Assembly: GCF_000717025.1 (NCBI RefSeq)
Contig: NZ_JNXG01000011.1
Span: 248,001-312,000 of the forward strand
DNA length: 64,000 nucleotides
Reading direction: 5' to 3'
Source: Streptomyces atroolivaceus
Lineage (GTDB): Bacteria; Actinomycetota; Actinomycetes; Streptomycetales; Streptomycetaceae
Below, piece by piece: positions 52,775 to 60,704 of this stretch. The translations under genes and the position numbers were made by a program. The notes below the pieces were generated by a model. The model ran no database searches and had not been told where the DNA came from. It saw only the letters and a list, made by a program, of their open reading frames with translations. The number at the start of each line of letters is the position of its first letter. The stretch's first letter is position 1.

Positions 52775-53211
52775 GGAACGCCCTGTCCCAGCTGCTCGGC
52801 GGGCGTCGCGCCCGTCCCGAGGAGGAGGACGGCGCCGCCCCTGGCAGGATCCGGCTTCCGCTGCCGCCCGCCCTGTCCGCGAGTCTCGGCTGCGACGCGG
52901 TGGGCGTGCCGGCGCGTTACGGCTTCCGGCTGATGTCGCATCTGCCGCGCGCCGGCTGCGTGTTCGCCGACGCCGACCAGTGGTGGTGGATCGTCCCGTC
53001 GGGTTCGGATCTCGATCTCGACTGGCCGGAGCAGGCCTCGTACGCCACCGGGGCCTACGTCCCCGCCGGGCGCCCACGGCTGATCCACGCGCCGGACAGC
53101 CGTACGCCCTACACACCGCCCATCCCGCTCTTCCTCATGGTGTGCCAGGTCACGGGGGTCGTGCCCTCCTGGGACCCGTCCGGCCGGCCGAGGGCCGTAC
53201 CCGCTCCCTGA
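52768..53211 (+). CDS. Protein of unknown function
   Basis: 147 aa. The start ATG overlaps the stop of the ATPase gene by 7 bp. MLRNALSQLLGGRRARPEEEDG is followed by a core with GFRLMSHLPRAGCVFADADQWWWIVPSGSDLDLDWPEQASYATGAYVP. No signal peptide or membrane helix. The WWWIVPSGSD strand is typical of small Streptomyces proteins found after RsbW-like genes, but no function is known. Confidence 0.75.
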   Translation: MLRNALSQLLGGRRARPEEEDGAAPGRIRLPLPPALSASLGCDAVGVPARYGFRLMSHLPRAGCVFADADQWWWIVPSGSDLDLDWPEQASYATGAYVPAGRPRLIHAPDSRTPYTPPIPLFLMVCQVTGVVPSWDPSGRPRAVPAP

Positions 53212-53543
53212 CCCGCCGCCGCGGGTGCGGCTCCCCGGGTGCGTTGTCGGACGAGAACACCTTCGTGCTGTCTGCCGGCCGGCAGCGGACACTCCGCCCC
53301 CGCGCCCTCGCCGCGGTGGCGAACAGCGGACTGCGCCGTCCTTCCGCTCCGGCCCGCGCAAGTACCGACGTAGCCGCCACGGCCCCGTCACGGACCGGAC
53401 CGGCGCACGCCGCGGCACTGCTGCGGGCGTTCCCGGCCACATCGGGCACGCTCGACACGGCCGAGGCCGCCGCCCGGCTGGAGGCTCGGCCGCACATCCT
53501 GGTCAGCAGCGGACTCCCGGCCGCCGGGAGCGGCCGGCCCCGC
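53212..53543. other. Intergenic region after the unknown gene
   Basis: About 330 bp without a supported gene. A plus frame from 53245 to 53669 (ALSDENTFVLSAGRQR, LLRAFPATSGTLDTAEAAARLEA) stays open and looks partly protein-like, but has no start or ribosome site. It may be a decayed gene. It ends with the hairpin at 53517-53537. Confidence 0.45.
53517..53537 (-). terminator. Terminator of the GH4 gene
   Basis: CCGGCCGC and GCGGCCGG form a perfect 8-bp stem with a 5-base loop, starting 6 bp after the GH4 stop on the minus strand. Confidence 0.55.
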
Positions 53544-54890
53544 TCACGACCGGCCGAGGTACGCGAGCCCCGGGTGGACCCTGGTGTATCCCTCCACCAG
53601 CCGACGCGCGACGGACACCGAGTCGACCAGCGGGTGCAGGGCGAACGCACGGACAGCCGCAGCCCGTGATCCGCTCTCCGCCGCCTCGAGCACCGCCCTC
53701 TCCACGGCTTTGACCGCAGTGACCAGCCCGACCGCGTGGTAGGGGAGCGGGTCGGCGGCGACGGGATGAGCGCCGTTGGCGTCGACCAGGCACGGCACCT
53801 CGACGACGGCGTCCGCGTCGAGCTCCGGGAGGGTGCCCCGGTTACGCACATCGAGGATCAGCGAGGTGCGTTCGTTGCGGGCGACGGCGCGCATCAGGGC
53901 GAGCGCCACCTGTTCGTACCCCCCGGACTCCAGATCGCTCTCCTCACGCTCTCCGGCGCCGGCCACGTCACGGTTCTCCGCCATGTACGTCGCCTCACGT
54001 TCGGCGCGCGTACGGTCCCAGGTGGCCAGTGGCGGGGCGGCGGGGTCCTTCATCCGGGCGTAGAAGCCCTCCTGCTGTTCACGGAGGAAGGCGCCGCGGG
54101 TCTGTTCGGCGTCCTGGTAGGCGCGGACCGCTTCCCGGTTGAAGTAGTAGTAGTGCAGGTACTCGTTGGGGATCGCGCCCAGCGAGCGCAGCCACTCGGA
54201 TCCGAAGAGCCTGCCCTCCTCGAAGGAGCCGAGCAGTGCCGGGTCCGCCAGCAGGCGCGGGAGTTCGTCGCGGCCTTCGACCCACAGGCCACGGACCCAC
54301 CCCAGATGGTTGAGTCCGACGTAGTCGATCCGTGCCCGGTCCGGGTCCGCGCCCAGGACGCGGGCGATCCGCCGGCCCAGTCCCACCGGCGAGTCGCAGA
54401 TTCCGATGACCCGGTCACCGAGGTACCGGGCCATCGCCTCGGTGACCAGACCCGCCGGATTGGTGAAGTTGATGACCCACGCGTCAGGCGCGAGCCGGGC
54501 GATGCGGCGGGCGAGGTCCGTCGCGACGGGGACGGTGCGCAGCCCGTAGGCGATGCCGCCGGCCCCGACCGTCTCCTGGCCCAGGACGCCTTCGTCGAGC
54601 GCGACACGTTCGTCGGCGGCGCGGCCTTCCAGGCCGCCGACCCGGATCGCGGAGAAGACGAAGTCCGCGCCCCGCAGGGCCTCGTCGAGATCGCCGGTGG
54701 CCACGACGACGGGGGCGTCGTCGATGCCGGCCGCCTGTTCGGCGAGGACCCGTGCGACGGCGGTGAGCCGGTCCGCGTCCGTGTCGTACAGGGTCACCCG
54801 CGAGACGCGGCCTTCGGCGTGATCGCCGAGCAGCGCCCCGTACACGAGAGGCACCCGGAATCCGCCGCCGCCAAGAATTGTCAGCTTCAC
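53544..54890 (-). CDS. 6-phospho-beta-glucosidase-like GH4 glycosidase
   Basis: 448 aa from a GTG start. GH4 enzymes use NAD+ and a metal for an oxidation-elimination mechanism. The N-terminal Rossmann motif is LTILGGGGFRVPLVYGAL (about 3-20), DFVFSAIRVGGLEGR and DEGVLGQETVGAGGIAYGLR follow, and GICDSPVG holds the metal-binding cysteine. VGLNHLGWVRGLW holds the metal-binding histidine. Substrate is probably a phosphorylated or free beta-glucoside. No transporter or PTS gene is adjacent. Confidence 0.93.
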   Translation of the reverse strand: MKLTILGGGGFRVPLVYGALLGDHAEGRVSRVTLYDTDADRLTAVARVLAEQAAGIDDAPVVVATGDLDEALRGADFVFSAIRVGGLEGRAADERVALDEGVLGQETVGAGGIAYGLRTVPVATDLARRIARLAPDAWVINFTNPAGLVTEAMARYLGDRVIGICDSPVGLGRRIARVLGADPDRARIDYVGLNHLGWVRGLWVEGRDELPRLLADPALLGSFEEGRLFGSEWLRSLGAIPNEYLHYYYFNREAVRAYQDAEQTRGAFLREQQEGFYARMKDPAAPPLATWDRTRAEREATYMAENRDVAGAGEREESDLESGGYEQVALALMRAVARNERTSLILDVRNRGTLPELDADAVVEVPCLVDANGAHPVAADPLPYHAVGLVTAVKAVERAVLEAAESGSRAAAVRAFALHPLVDSVSVARRLVEGYTRVHPGLAYLGRS

Positions 54891-54972
54891 GCTGCTCGAT
54901 GGTACGGGGCGGGAAGCCGGGCGCCCCGGACCCTACGGCCCGGGACACCCGGCATGCCGCACGGCGCAGGTG

Positions 54973-56484
54973 TCAGTGGCCGCTCCACCACCGGACGACG
55001 GCCTGCCAGATCTTCCCCGGCCCGCTCCGCTGCGCCGGGATGACGGCTCCCGCTCCGGGTGCCGTGTGCTGCTCTCCGGCCGGGACCCGGGCCGCCGGGA
55101 GCGCGGTACCGCGCCGGGGGGTGGCGGGCGACGACACCTCCCAGTCGGCCTGCGACCGGGACCGGGACACCGCCGGCAGGGGTTCCGCGTCGATCTCCTG
55201 TTCCGGACTGGGGGCGAAGTGCGCCGGCAGGTCCACGAGGTGCCGTGACACGAAGTTCCCGGTCCATCGCAACTCGTGCTCCCCGACGCTGAGTTCCAGA
55301 TCGGGGAGACGCATCAGCAGGGCGTCGACGCCGACGTCGGCGATGGCGCGTCCGATGTCCTGGCCGGGGCACTCGTGAGGGCCGCTGCTGAAGGCCATGT
55401 GGGCGCGGTTGCCCTCCATGCTGGCGGTGAGGTCGGGCCGTACGACGGGATCCGTGTTGGCCGGCGCGATGCCGACGATGAGGGCGTCGCCGGCCTTGAT
55501 CTGCTGCCCGCCCAGCTCGGTGTCGCCCACCGCCCAGCGTCCCAGGACGGAGGTGAACGGCGGCTCGTCCCACAGGGTCTGCTCCACCGCCTCGGGCACG
55601 GTCATGTGCCCGCCGCTGAGCCTGGCCCGGAACCTCGGGTCCGTGAGCACCATGCGCAGCACGTTGGCGATCAGGTTGGTGGTCGTCTCGTAGGCGACGA
55701 TGAGAACCACCCGGAGGTGCTCGCTGACCTCCTTGTCGGTGAGTGCCGCGGGGTGTTCGACCAGCCAGGTGGCGAAATCCTCGGCCGGCGCCTCCCTGCG
55801 GCGCTGGACCAGCCGGTCCAGGGCACCGATCACGTAGGCGTTGCTCGCGACCGCGGTCTCCGAGCCTCGCGTCATGTCACGGGCCGCCTGCACCAGACGG
55901 TCGTTGTACTCCTCCGGCATGCCGATGATCGCGCACATCACCATCATCGGCAGCCGCTCGGCGAACTGGCTGACCAGTTCGGCCCGGCCTTCCTGGCAGA
56001 AGTCGTTGACGAGACGATTGCTGTAGCGGTTGATGTGGCGGCGCACGCCACGGGTGTCGATGCGCGCCATGCTGTCGGTGACCGCGCCGCGCAGCCGTTC
56101 GTGGGTGGCGCCTTCCGCGAACGAACACACCGGCTGCCAGGTGAAGACGGGGGCGAGCGGGTGGTCCGGGGCCACACTGCCCTCCTGCAGCGCACGCCAC
56201 CGGCGTGAGTCGCGGGAGAACTGTGAGGGGGTGCGGGTCATGTGGAGGTTCTCGCTGTGTCCGAGCACCAGCCAGGCCGGGACGTCCCCGTGCATCAGGA
56301 CAGGTGCCACCGTGCCGTGTTCGGCACGCAGCTTCTCGTAGAGGCCCGCGGGGTCCGCCTCGGCCTCGGGGCCGTACAGCCGGCGCAGCCCGCCGGGGCC
56401 GATGCCCATGCCGTGCGCGGGGCACTGCGGGGGCGGCACCGGGCCTGTGGCCGATCCGGGCTCATGGTGGAAGGGGGTTGTCAC
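54973..56484 (-). CDS. cvnE: Cytochrome P450, conservon CvnE, lacking ExxR arginine
   Basis: 503 aa. The haem loop is FSSGPHECPGQ (Cys near 372) and the I-helix is VLIVAYETTTN. In the K-helix the usual E-x-x-R is EQTLW (near 300-304), so the arginine is replaced. This is the known pattern of the CYP157 family, whose genes occupy the last position of Streptomyces conservons. The long C-terminus (about 60 residues after the core) is Ser/Pro/Arg-rich. Catalytic activity is uncertain; family and position are firm. Confidence 0.94.
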   Translation of the reverse strand: MTTPFHHEPGSATGPVPPPQCPAHGMGIGPGGLRRLYGPEAEADPAGLYEKLRAEHGTVAPVLMHGDVPAWLVLGHSENLHMTRTPSQFSRDSRRWRALQEGSVAPDHPLAPVFTWQPVCSFAEGATHERLRGAVTDSMARIDTRGVRRHINRYSNRLVNDFCQEGRAELVSQFAERLPMMVMCAIIGMPEEYNDRLVQAARDMTRGSETAVASNAYVIGALDRLVQRRREAPAEDFATWLVEHPAALTDKEVSEHLRVVLIVAYETTTNLIANVLRMVLTDPRFRARLSGGHMTVPEAVEQTLWDEPPFTSVLGRWAVGDTELGGQQIKAGDALIVGIAPANTDPVVRPDLTASMEGNRAHMAFSSGPHECPGQDIGRAIADVGVDALLMRLPDLELSVGEHELRWTGNFVSRHLVDLPAHFAPSPEQEIDAEPLPAVSRSRSQADWEVSSPATPRRGTALPAARVPAGEQHTAPGAGAVIPAQRSGPGKIWQAVVRWWSGH

Positions 56485-56563
56485 TGTGGCTCCAGGAATA
56501 AGACGTTCCGGGACCGGGCCGGTGGGGACAGGGCCCGTTCAGAGGCAGAGGTGCGTACCGCTG

Positions 56564-57178
56564 TCAGGCGAGCGGCACGGCAAGGCTGTGCAGGTAGCGC
56601 ATCAGGGTCATCAGCACATCGCGGCTGGAGGCGCGCAGCCGGGCGTCGCAGTCGATCATCGGAACTTCGTCCGGCAGGTCCAGGGCGTTGCGCAGGGCCT
56701 CCACGGGGTGGCGCGGTGCACCGGGGAAGGTGTTGACGGCCACGACGAACGGCACGCCGCGCTCCTCCAGCCTGCCGATGACGTCGAAACTGACCTGGAG
56801 CCGCCGGGTGTCGATCAGGACGACGGCTCCGAGCGCTCCTTCGAAGAGTCCGTTCCATAGGAACCAGAAGCGTTCCTGGCCGGGGGTGCCGAACAGGTAG
56901 AGGATCAGTTCCTCGCTGAGGCTGATCCGGCCGAAGTCCATGGCCACCGTGGTGGCGGTCTTGGTCTCCACCCCCACGTTGTCGTCCACGCCGACACCGG
57001 CCTGGGTCATGGTCTCTTCGGTCGTCAGGGGCCGGATCTCGCTCACCGAGCCGACCATGGTCGTCTTGCCGACCCCGAACCCGCCCACGACGACGACCTT
57101 CACCGCGGCTGTGGCCGTACTGGGAAGGACGTCCTCGCTGCGAGGGCCCGCGATCGTGTCAGAGCTTCTGAAGTCCAT
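56564..57178 (-). CDS. cvnD: Conservon GTPase CvnD
   Basis: 204-aa small GTPase-like protein. Walker A is GGFGVGKTT (about 32-40). GRISLSEELILYLFGTPGQERF gives the switch II/G3 region, VVLIDTRR the following strand, and FVVAVNTFPG the N-T-x-D-like region. It is expected to associate with the membrane complex of CvnA-C. Overlaps CvnC by 20 bp. Confidence 0.94.
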   Translation of the reverse strand: MDFRSSDTIAGPRSEDVLPSTATAAVKVVVVGGFGVGKTTMVGSVSEIRPLTTEETMTQAGVGVDDNVGVETKTATTVAMDFGRISLSEELILYLFGTPGQERFWFLWNGLFEGALGAVVLIDTRRLQVSFDVIGRLEERGVPFVVAVNTFPGAPRHPVEALRNALDLPDEVPMIDCDARLRASSRDVLMTLMRYLHSLAVPLA

Positions 57179-57527
57179 GCATCACCGCTTCGAGGAGGGA
57201 CCGGTCCGGGAGCGCGGCGCGGACGATGGGCGCGCGCGACTCGATCAGTTCGGTCGCCAGGAGTTCTGTCAGGAGCGAGGTGACCACGCTGAAGGGGAGA
57301 CTCAGATAGGCCGAGATCTCGGCGACGGACAACGGCGCCTTGCAGAGCCGCAGGATCGCGGCCTGCTCGGGCTGGACCGTCGGCGACGGCTCCGCCTGTG
57401 CCACCACCATGGTCACGAGGTCGAGCTCCGCTCTTTCACCGTCGGGAGCACCGGTGATCACATACAGCCGTTCCGGGTCGCTCACCGCCGGGTCGGCCTT
57501 TCGGCGTTCTCGTCGGGGAGGACTCAT
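57159..57527 (-). CDS. cvnC: Conservon DUF742 protein CvnC
   Basis: 122 aa: SDPERLYVITGAPDGERAELDLVTMVVA, then IVDPEQAAILRLCK-type and PLSVAEISAYLSLPFSVVTSLLTELLATELI, which is a winged-helix-like DUF742 core. Binds the GTPase and roadblock proteins in this system. ATGA overlap with cvnB. Confidence 0.93.
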   Translation of the reverse strand: MSPPRRERRKADPAVSDPERLYVITGAPDGERAELDLVTMVVAQAEPSPTVQPEQAAILRLCKAPLSVAEISAYLSLPFSVVTSLLTELLATELIESRAPIVRAALPDRSLLEAVMHGLQKL

Positions 57528-57931
57528 CCGGACTGCCCGTCGTGGCGCGGAGGGCTCGTCAGATGCGCCCCGATACGGACGACCATGTCGCGCATCCGGG
57601 CGCCCACCAGCCCGGCGTCCACCGTCTCGCCGGCCAGGACCGCGAGGTAGGCCCCGGTGCCAGCGGCCATGAGGTAGAAGAACCCTCCGGTCACCTCGAT
57701 GACGACGAGCTTCATCAGACCGTCGCTGTAGGGGATTTCCGTGGCGACGGCCGCGGCCAGGCTCTGCAGACCGGCGCATGCCGCGGCGAGGCGGTCGGCG
57801 ACGTCGGGGTCGCCGCCGTGCCGGGCGATGCGAAGGCCGTCGGCGGAGAGCACCACGATCTGGTGGATGCTCGGTACGTCGTCGGCCAGCTCCTTGAGCA
57901 TCCAGTCCATGTTTCCCCGCTGCTGGATCAC
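57524..57931 (-). CDS. cvnB: Conservon roadblock/LC7 protein CvnB
   Basis: 135 aa from GTG 57931, with AAGGGAGA 6 bases upstream. MDWMLKELADDVPSIHQIVVLSADGLRIARHGG and GGFFYLMAAGTGAYLAVLAGETVDAGLVGARM form the roadblock/LC7 fold, likely a regulator of the CvnD GTPase. GTGA overlap with cvnA. Confidence 0.93.
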   Translation of the reverse strand: MIQQRGNMDWMLKELADDVPSIHQIVVLSADGLRIARHGGDPDVADRLAAACAGLQSLAAAVATEIPYSDGLMKLVVIEVTGGFFYLMAAGTGAYLAVLAGETVDAGLVGARMRDMVVRIGAHLTSPPRHDGQSG

Positions 57932-59562
57932 TTCTGGTCTCCCTTGTCCCACGCGTCGTCAGAGTCTGGGTCGTTCCTGGGCTCGTCCGGCACACCGTTG
58001 ACGGCCTGGGTGAATGCCTCCAGCCAGAGACCGGGCGGCGCCGTACCGCCACCGCCGTGTCCGTTGTGCCCGTTGCGCGCGACGGACTCCGCGGCCGACG
58101 CGGACTGCTGCGGGAGGTTGTGCGAGCCGAGGGGTGCGCGCCCCCGGCTGCGGCGCTGCGGGAGCCCGCCCTCGGTCCACTCGGTCACGACGATCTCGTC
58201 GTCACCCATGGCTGCCGCCGCCGGTGCGGACCGTGCCGCGGAGGCCAGGGGGGCCGGGGACGGGGCGGGGGCGGGGGACGCGAGCGACGGGACGGGCCCG
58301 GTCGCGGCCGGGCGCGCCTTGTGCTTGCCGCGCGGGGGGACGACGTGCTGCATCTGCGACATGTCGAGCGAACTCTGGGGCCGCGAGGTGGCGCCGATGC
58401 CGTGCGCGATGCCGGGAGCGGGTCCGGTGGTGATCATGTCGCGCGGCACGATGAGGACGGCCCGGACCCCTCCGTACGCGGACTGCCGCAGGGAGACCTG
58501 GAGTTGGTACATGCGCGCGAGCCGGCCGACCACGGCCATGCCGAGGCGCGGGGACTCCCCGAGGTCGTTCATGTTGATGCCGGCCTGGGCCTGGGCGAGC
58601 ATGTTCTCGGCCCTCGCACGGGCCTCTTCGCTGAGGCTGACGCCGCCGTCCTCGATCTCGATGGCGATACCGGTCTGCACCTCGACCGCGGTGACGTGCA
58701 CCCGGGTCTGGGGTGGCGAGTACCGCGTCGCGTTGTCGAGCAGTTCCGCGCAGGCGTGGATGAGCGGTTCGACCGCGGTGCCGACGATGGCGACCTTGGC
58801 GATCGAGTGCAGATCGACACGCTGGTACTCGAGGATCCGGGACATCGCACCGCGCAGCACACTGAAGAGCGGTACGGCCTTGGGCCACTGGCGGCTGGGG
58901 CGGGCGCCGCCGAGTACGGCGATGGAGTCGGCCAGCCGCCCGATCAGCGCGGTGCCGTGGTCGATGCGGAGCAGGTCGTCGAAGACGTCGGGGTTGCGGC
59001 CGTGGTGGTCCTCCATCTCCCGCAGTTCACTGGCCTGTCGGTGGACGATGGCCTGGACGCGGCGGGCGACGCTGACGAAGGCGCGCTGCGCGGAGTCACG
59101 CATCGCTTCCTCGTTGTCGATGATGTCGAGGACCTGGAGGACCAGGGCACGTTGCGCCTTGGGGAGGTTGCGGTACGACTCGTCCGCGTCGACGATGTCG
59201 CGCATCACTTCCTGCGGCGAGTTGCTGGCGCGCAGCCGGCGGATCGCGGCGGGCAGGAGTTCCTTGCTGAGCCGTTCGGTCTCCTGGTCGTACACGGCGA
59301 TCCGGTGTTCCAGGACGGCGATGCGCTGTTCGTACTGGGCGCGTTGGACGCGCATCGCCCGTCGTCGGCGGTTCAGTACGACGGCGAGCGCGGCGACCAC
59401 CACTGTGGCGATCGCACCGCACCAGACGACTGCGGCCCGCGTGGCGCCGGTGACCGGCACCGCGCCTGCGGCTGTGGCGCCGGCCATCAGCACTACGGGC
59501 AGGAGCGCGGCGCGGACTGCGGGGATGTCTCTGTTGGTCGGCGGTGATTCAACACGGACCAT
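57928..59562 (-). CDS. cvnA: Conservon sensor kinase-like protein CvnA
   Basis: 544 aa. Two helices (AALLPVVLMAGATAAGAV and AAVVWCGAIATVVVAALAVVL, about 19-63) anchor it. A coiled-coil (QRAQYEQRIAVLEHRIAVYDQETERLSKELL) follows. The HATPase_c part has LIHACAELLDNATRYSPPQTRVHV (N box) and LGMAVVGRLARMYQLQVSL (G box). The C-terminal 160 residues are Pro/Ala/Gly-rich and disordered. No conserved phospho-acceptor His was seen. First gene of the conservon. Confidence 0.95.
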   Translation of the reverse strand: MVRVESPPTNRDIPAVRAALLPVVLMAGATAAGAVPVTGATRAAVVWCGAIATVVVAALAVVLNRRRRAMRVQRAQYEQRIAVLEHRIAVYDQETERLSKELLPAAIRRLRASNSPQEVMRDIVDADESYRNLPKAQRALVLQVLDIIDNEEAMRDSAQRAFVSVARRVQAIVHRQASELREMEDHHGRNPDVFDDLLRIDHGTALIGRLADSIAVLGGARPSRQWPKAVPLFSVLRGAMSRILEYQRVDLHSIAKVAIVGTAVEPLIHACAELLDNATRYSPPQTRVHVTAVEVQTGIAIEIEDGGVSLSEEARARAENMLAQAQAGINMNDLGESPRLGMAVVGRLARMYQLQVSLRQSAYGGVRAVLIVPRDMITTGPAPGIAHGIGATSRPQSSLDMSQMQHVVPPRGKHKARPAATGPVPSLASPAPAPSPAPLASAARSAPAAAAMGDDEIVVTEWTEGGLPQRRSRGRAPLGSHNLPQQSASAAESVARNGHNGHGGGGTAPPGLWLEAFTQAVNGVPDEPRNDPDSDDAWDKGDQK

Positions 59563-59597
59563 CTAAACCCTCTGGCGGTTGATTCGGGAGGTATACG

Positions 59598-59625
59598 CAC
59601 TTGCGCGGACAGTTGTGGGCAAGTG
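59598..59625. promoter_or_regulatory. Inverted repeat upstream of cvnA
   Basis: CACTTGC (59598-59604) and GCAAGTG (59619-59625) are exact complements across 14 bases, 36 bp upstream of the cvnA start codon. It could be a regulator site or a leader hairpin. Confidence 0.35.
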
Positions 59626-60162
59626 CTCGAATTCGTAGCAACTCGACTTCACTGCGCGTGAGCCTAGCCAGATCAGAACAGAGCTTCGGCATATTCACCC
59701 AACCCCCTGCGCGAGCGCGACGGCGGTAATACACTCGCCAGTTTTCGCACTCACCGCCGCCGAGCGTGTGCAGGGAGTGACGCAACGAGGGAATCGGGAG
59801 AAAGTGGACGCTCATGTCCCGCTGTGCGGGACGGTGCTCTCAGGGAGGCGCACCCGAAGACCCTCGATCTCCAGGACAGACAGAGAATCCTGCATACGTA
59901 CGAACGGAAATCGTCTACACGTTCACACGCCTACGCACCTCAGAGAGGGACAGGGGCACATGCGATCGAATCGGATCGAAAGGCGCAGTTTCCTGAGCGA
60001 CGGACAAGTGTACGAATGTTTCGGCACCCAACCCACGGTGCCGCAGCGCGGCGTCACCGGTCGCCGGTCCCCCGAGGGCGCGCCCGATCCCCGCCTCCCG
60101 CGTCCCTCACCGTCAGTGAGGCCGCCCCGGCCGAGCGGACCGCCCAGCCGCCGGAAAAGGGT

Positions 60163-60185
60163 CCGGCGGGCCCTCCGTCCGCCGG
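60163..60185 (-). terminator. Terminator of the FUSC/MarR operon
   Basis: CCGGCGG (60163-60169) pairs with CCGCCGG (60179-60185) over a 9-base loop, 13 bp after the MarR stop on the minus strand. Confidence 0.45.
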
Positions 60186-60197
60186 AGGGGCGCGTCC

Positions 60198-60704
60198 TCA
60201 GCGACGGCCGCCGCCGAGGCGGCCCTCCAGTTGCACCAGCAGCTCACCGAGCTGTCCGCTGAGCCCGCTGCGCGTCTCCTCGTCGAGCCCGGAGAGCACC
60301 GACCGCTCGTAGGCGAGCTGTTCGGGCAGCAGACGGTCCACCAGGTCACGCCCCGCCTCCGTCAGCCCGACGTGGGCGACCCTGCGGTCCCTGGCATCGC
60401 TGCGGCGGCCGATCAGGCCGGACTCCTGCAGGGCGCGCAGCCTCTTCGTCACGGCCGCTCCGGACGAGAACGTCTCCCGGGCCAGCTCCCCGGGGGTGAG
60501 CTCGCGGTCGGTGCGCCGCATCGCGCCGAGCAGATCGAATTCGGCGCGGTTCAGCCCGGCGGCCCGCAGAGGGGCGTCCTCGGCCTGCTGGAGAAGGGCC
60601 GCGCAGCGGTTGATGCGGCCGATGAGTTCCATCGGTCCGGTGTCGAGCCCCGGGTTGACGGCCTGCCACTGCCGTACCACCGAGGCCACGATGTCGTCGG
60701 TCAC
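60198..60704 (-). CDS. MarR-family regulator, coupled to FUSC exporter
   Basis: 168 aa from GTG 60704, overlapping the exporter stop (GTGA). The winged helix is AGLNRAEFDLLGAMRRTDRELTPGELARETFSSGAAVTKRLRALQESGLIGRRSDARDRRVAHVGLTEAG (about 50-120), with the D-x-R-D-R-R wing. As second gene it should sense an effector and control the operator at 62415-62435. The frame upstream of the GTG is open but unlikely. Confidence 0.92.
   Translation of the reverse strand: MTDDIVASVVRQWQAVNPGLDTGPMELIGRINRCAALLQQAEDAPLRAAGLNRAEFDLLGAMRRTDRELTPGELARETFSSGAAVTKRLRALQESGLIGRRSDARDRRVAHVGLTEAGRDLVDRLLPEQLAYERSVLSGLDEETRSGLSGQLGELLVQLEGRLGGGRR

Larger units (their letters stand above)
59563..60197. other. Long intergenic region upstream of the conservon
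   Basis: About 635 bp. It holds the cvn promoter side (59563-59700, relatively AT-rich), an inverted repeat at 59598-59625, and two hairpins at the other end: CCTCAC-CGTCA-GTGAGG (60105-60121) and the terminator at 60163-60185. The short frame starting at ATG 59960 has a GAGAGGGA site but poor codon bias and overlaps the MarR gene, so it was not called. Confidence 0.55.

Noticed and set aside
53245..53669. Plus-strand open frame after the unknown gene
   Set aside because: It has no start with a ribosome site and runs antisense into the GH4 gene; at best a decayed fragment.
59960..60262. Small gene of 100 codons upstream of the MarR gene
   Set aside because: A ribosome-like site exists but third positions are not GC-biased at first, the product is Arg/Pro-rich without pattern, and it overlaps the MarR gene on the other strand.
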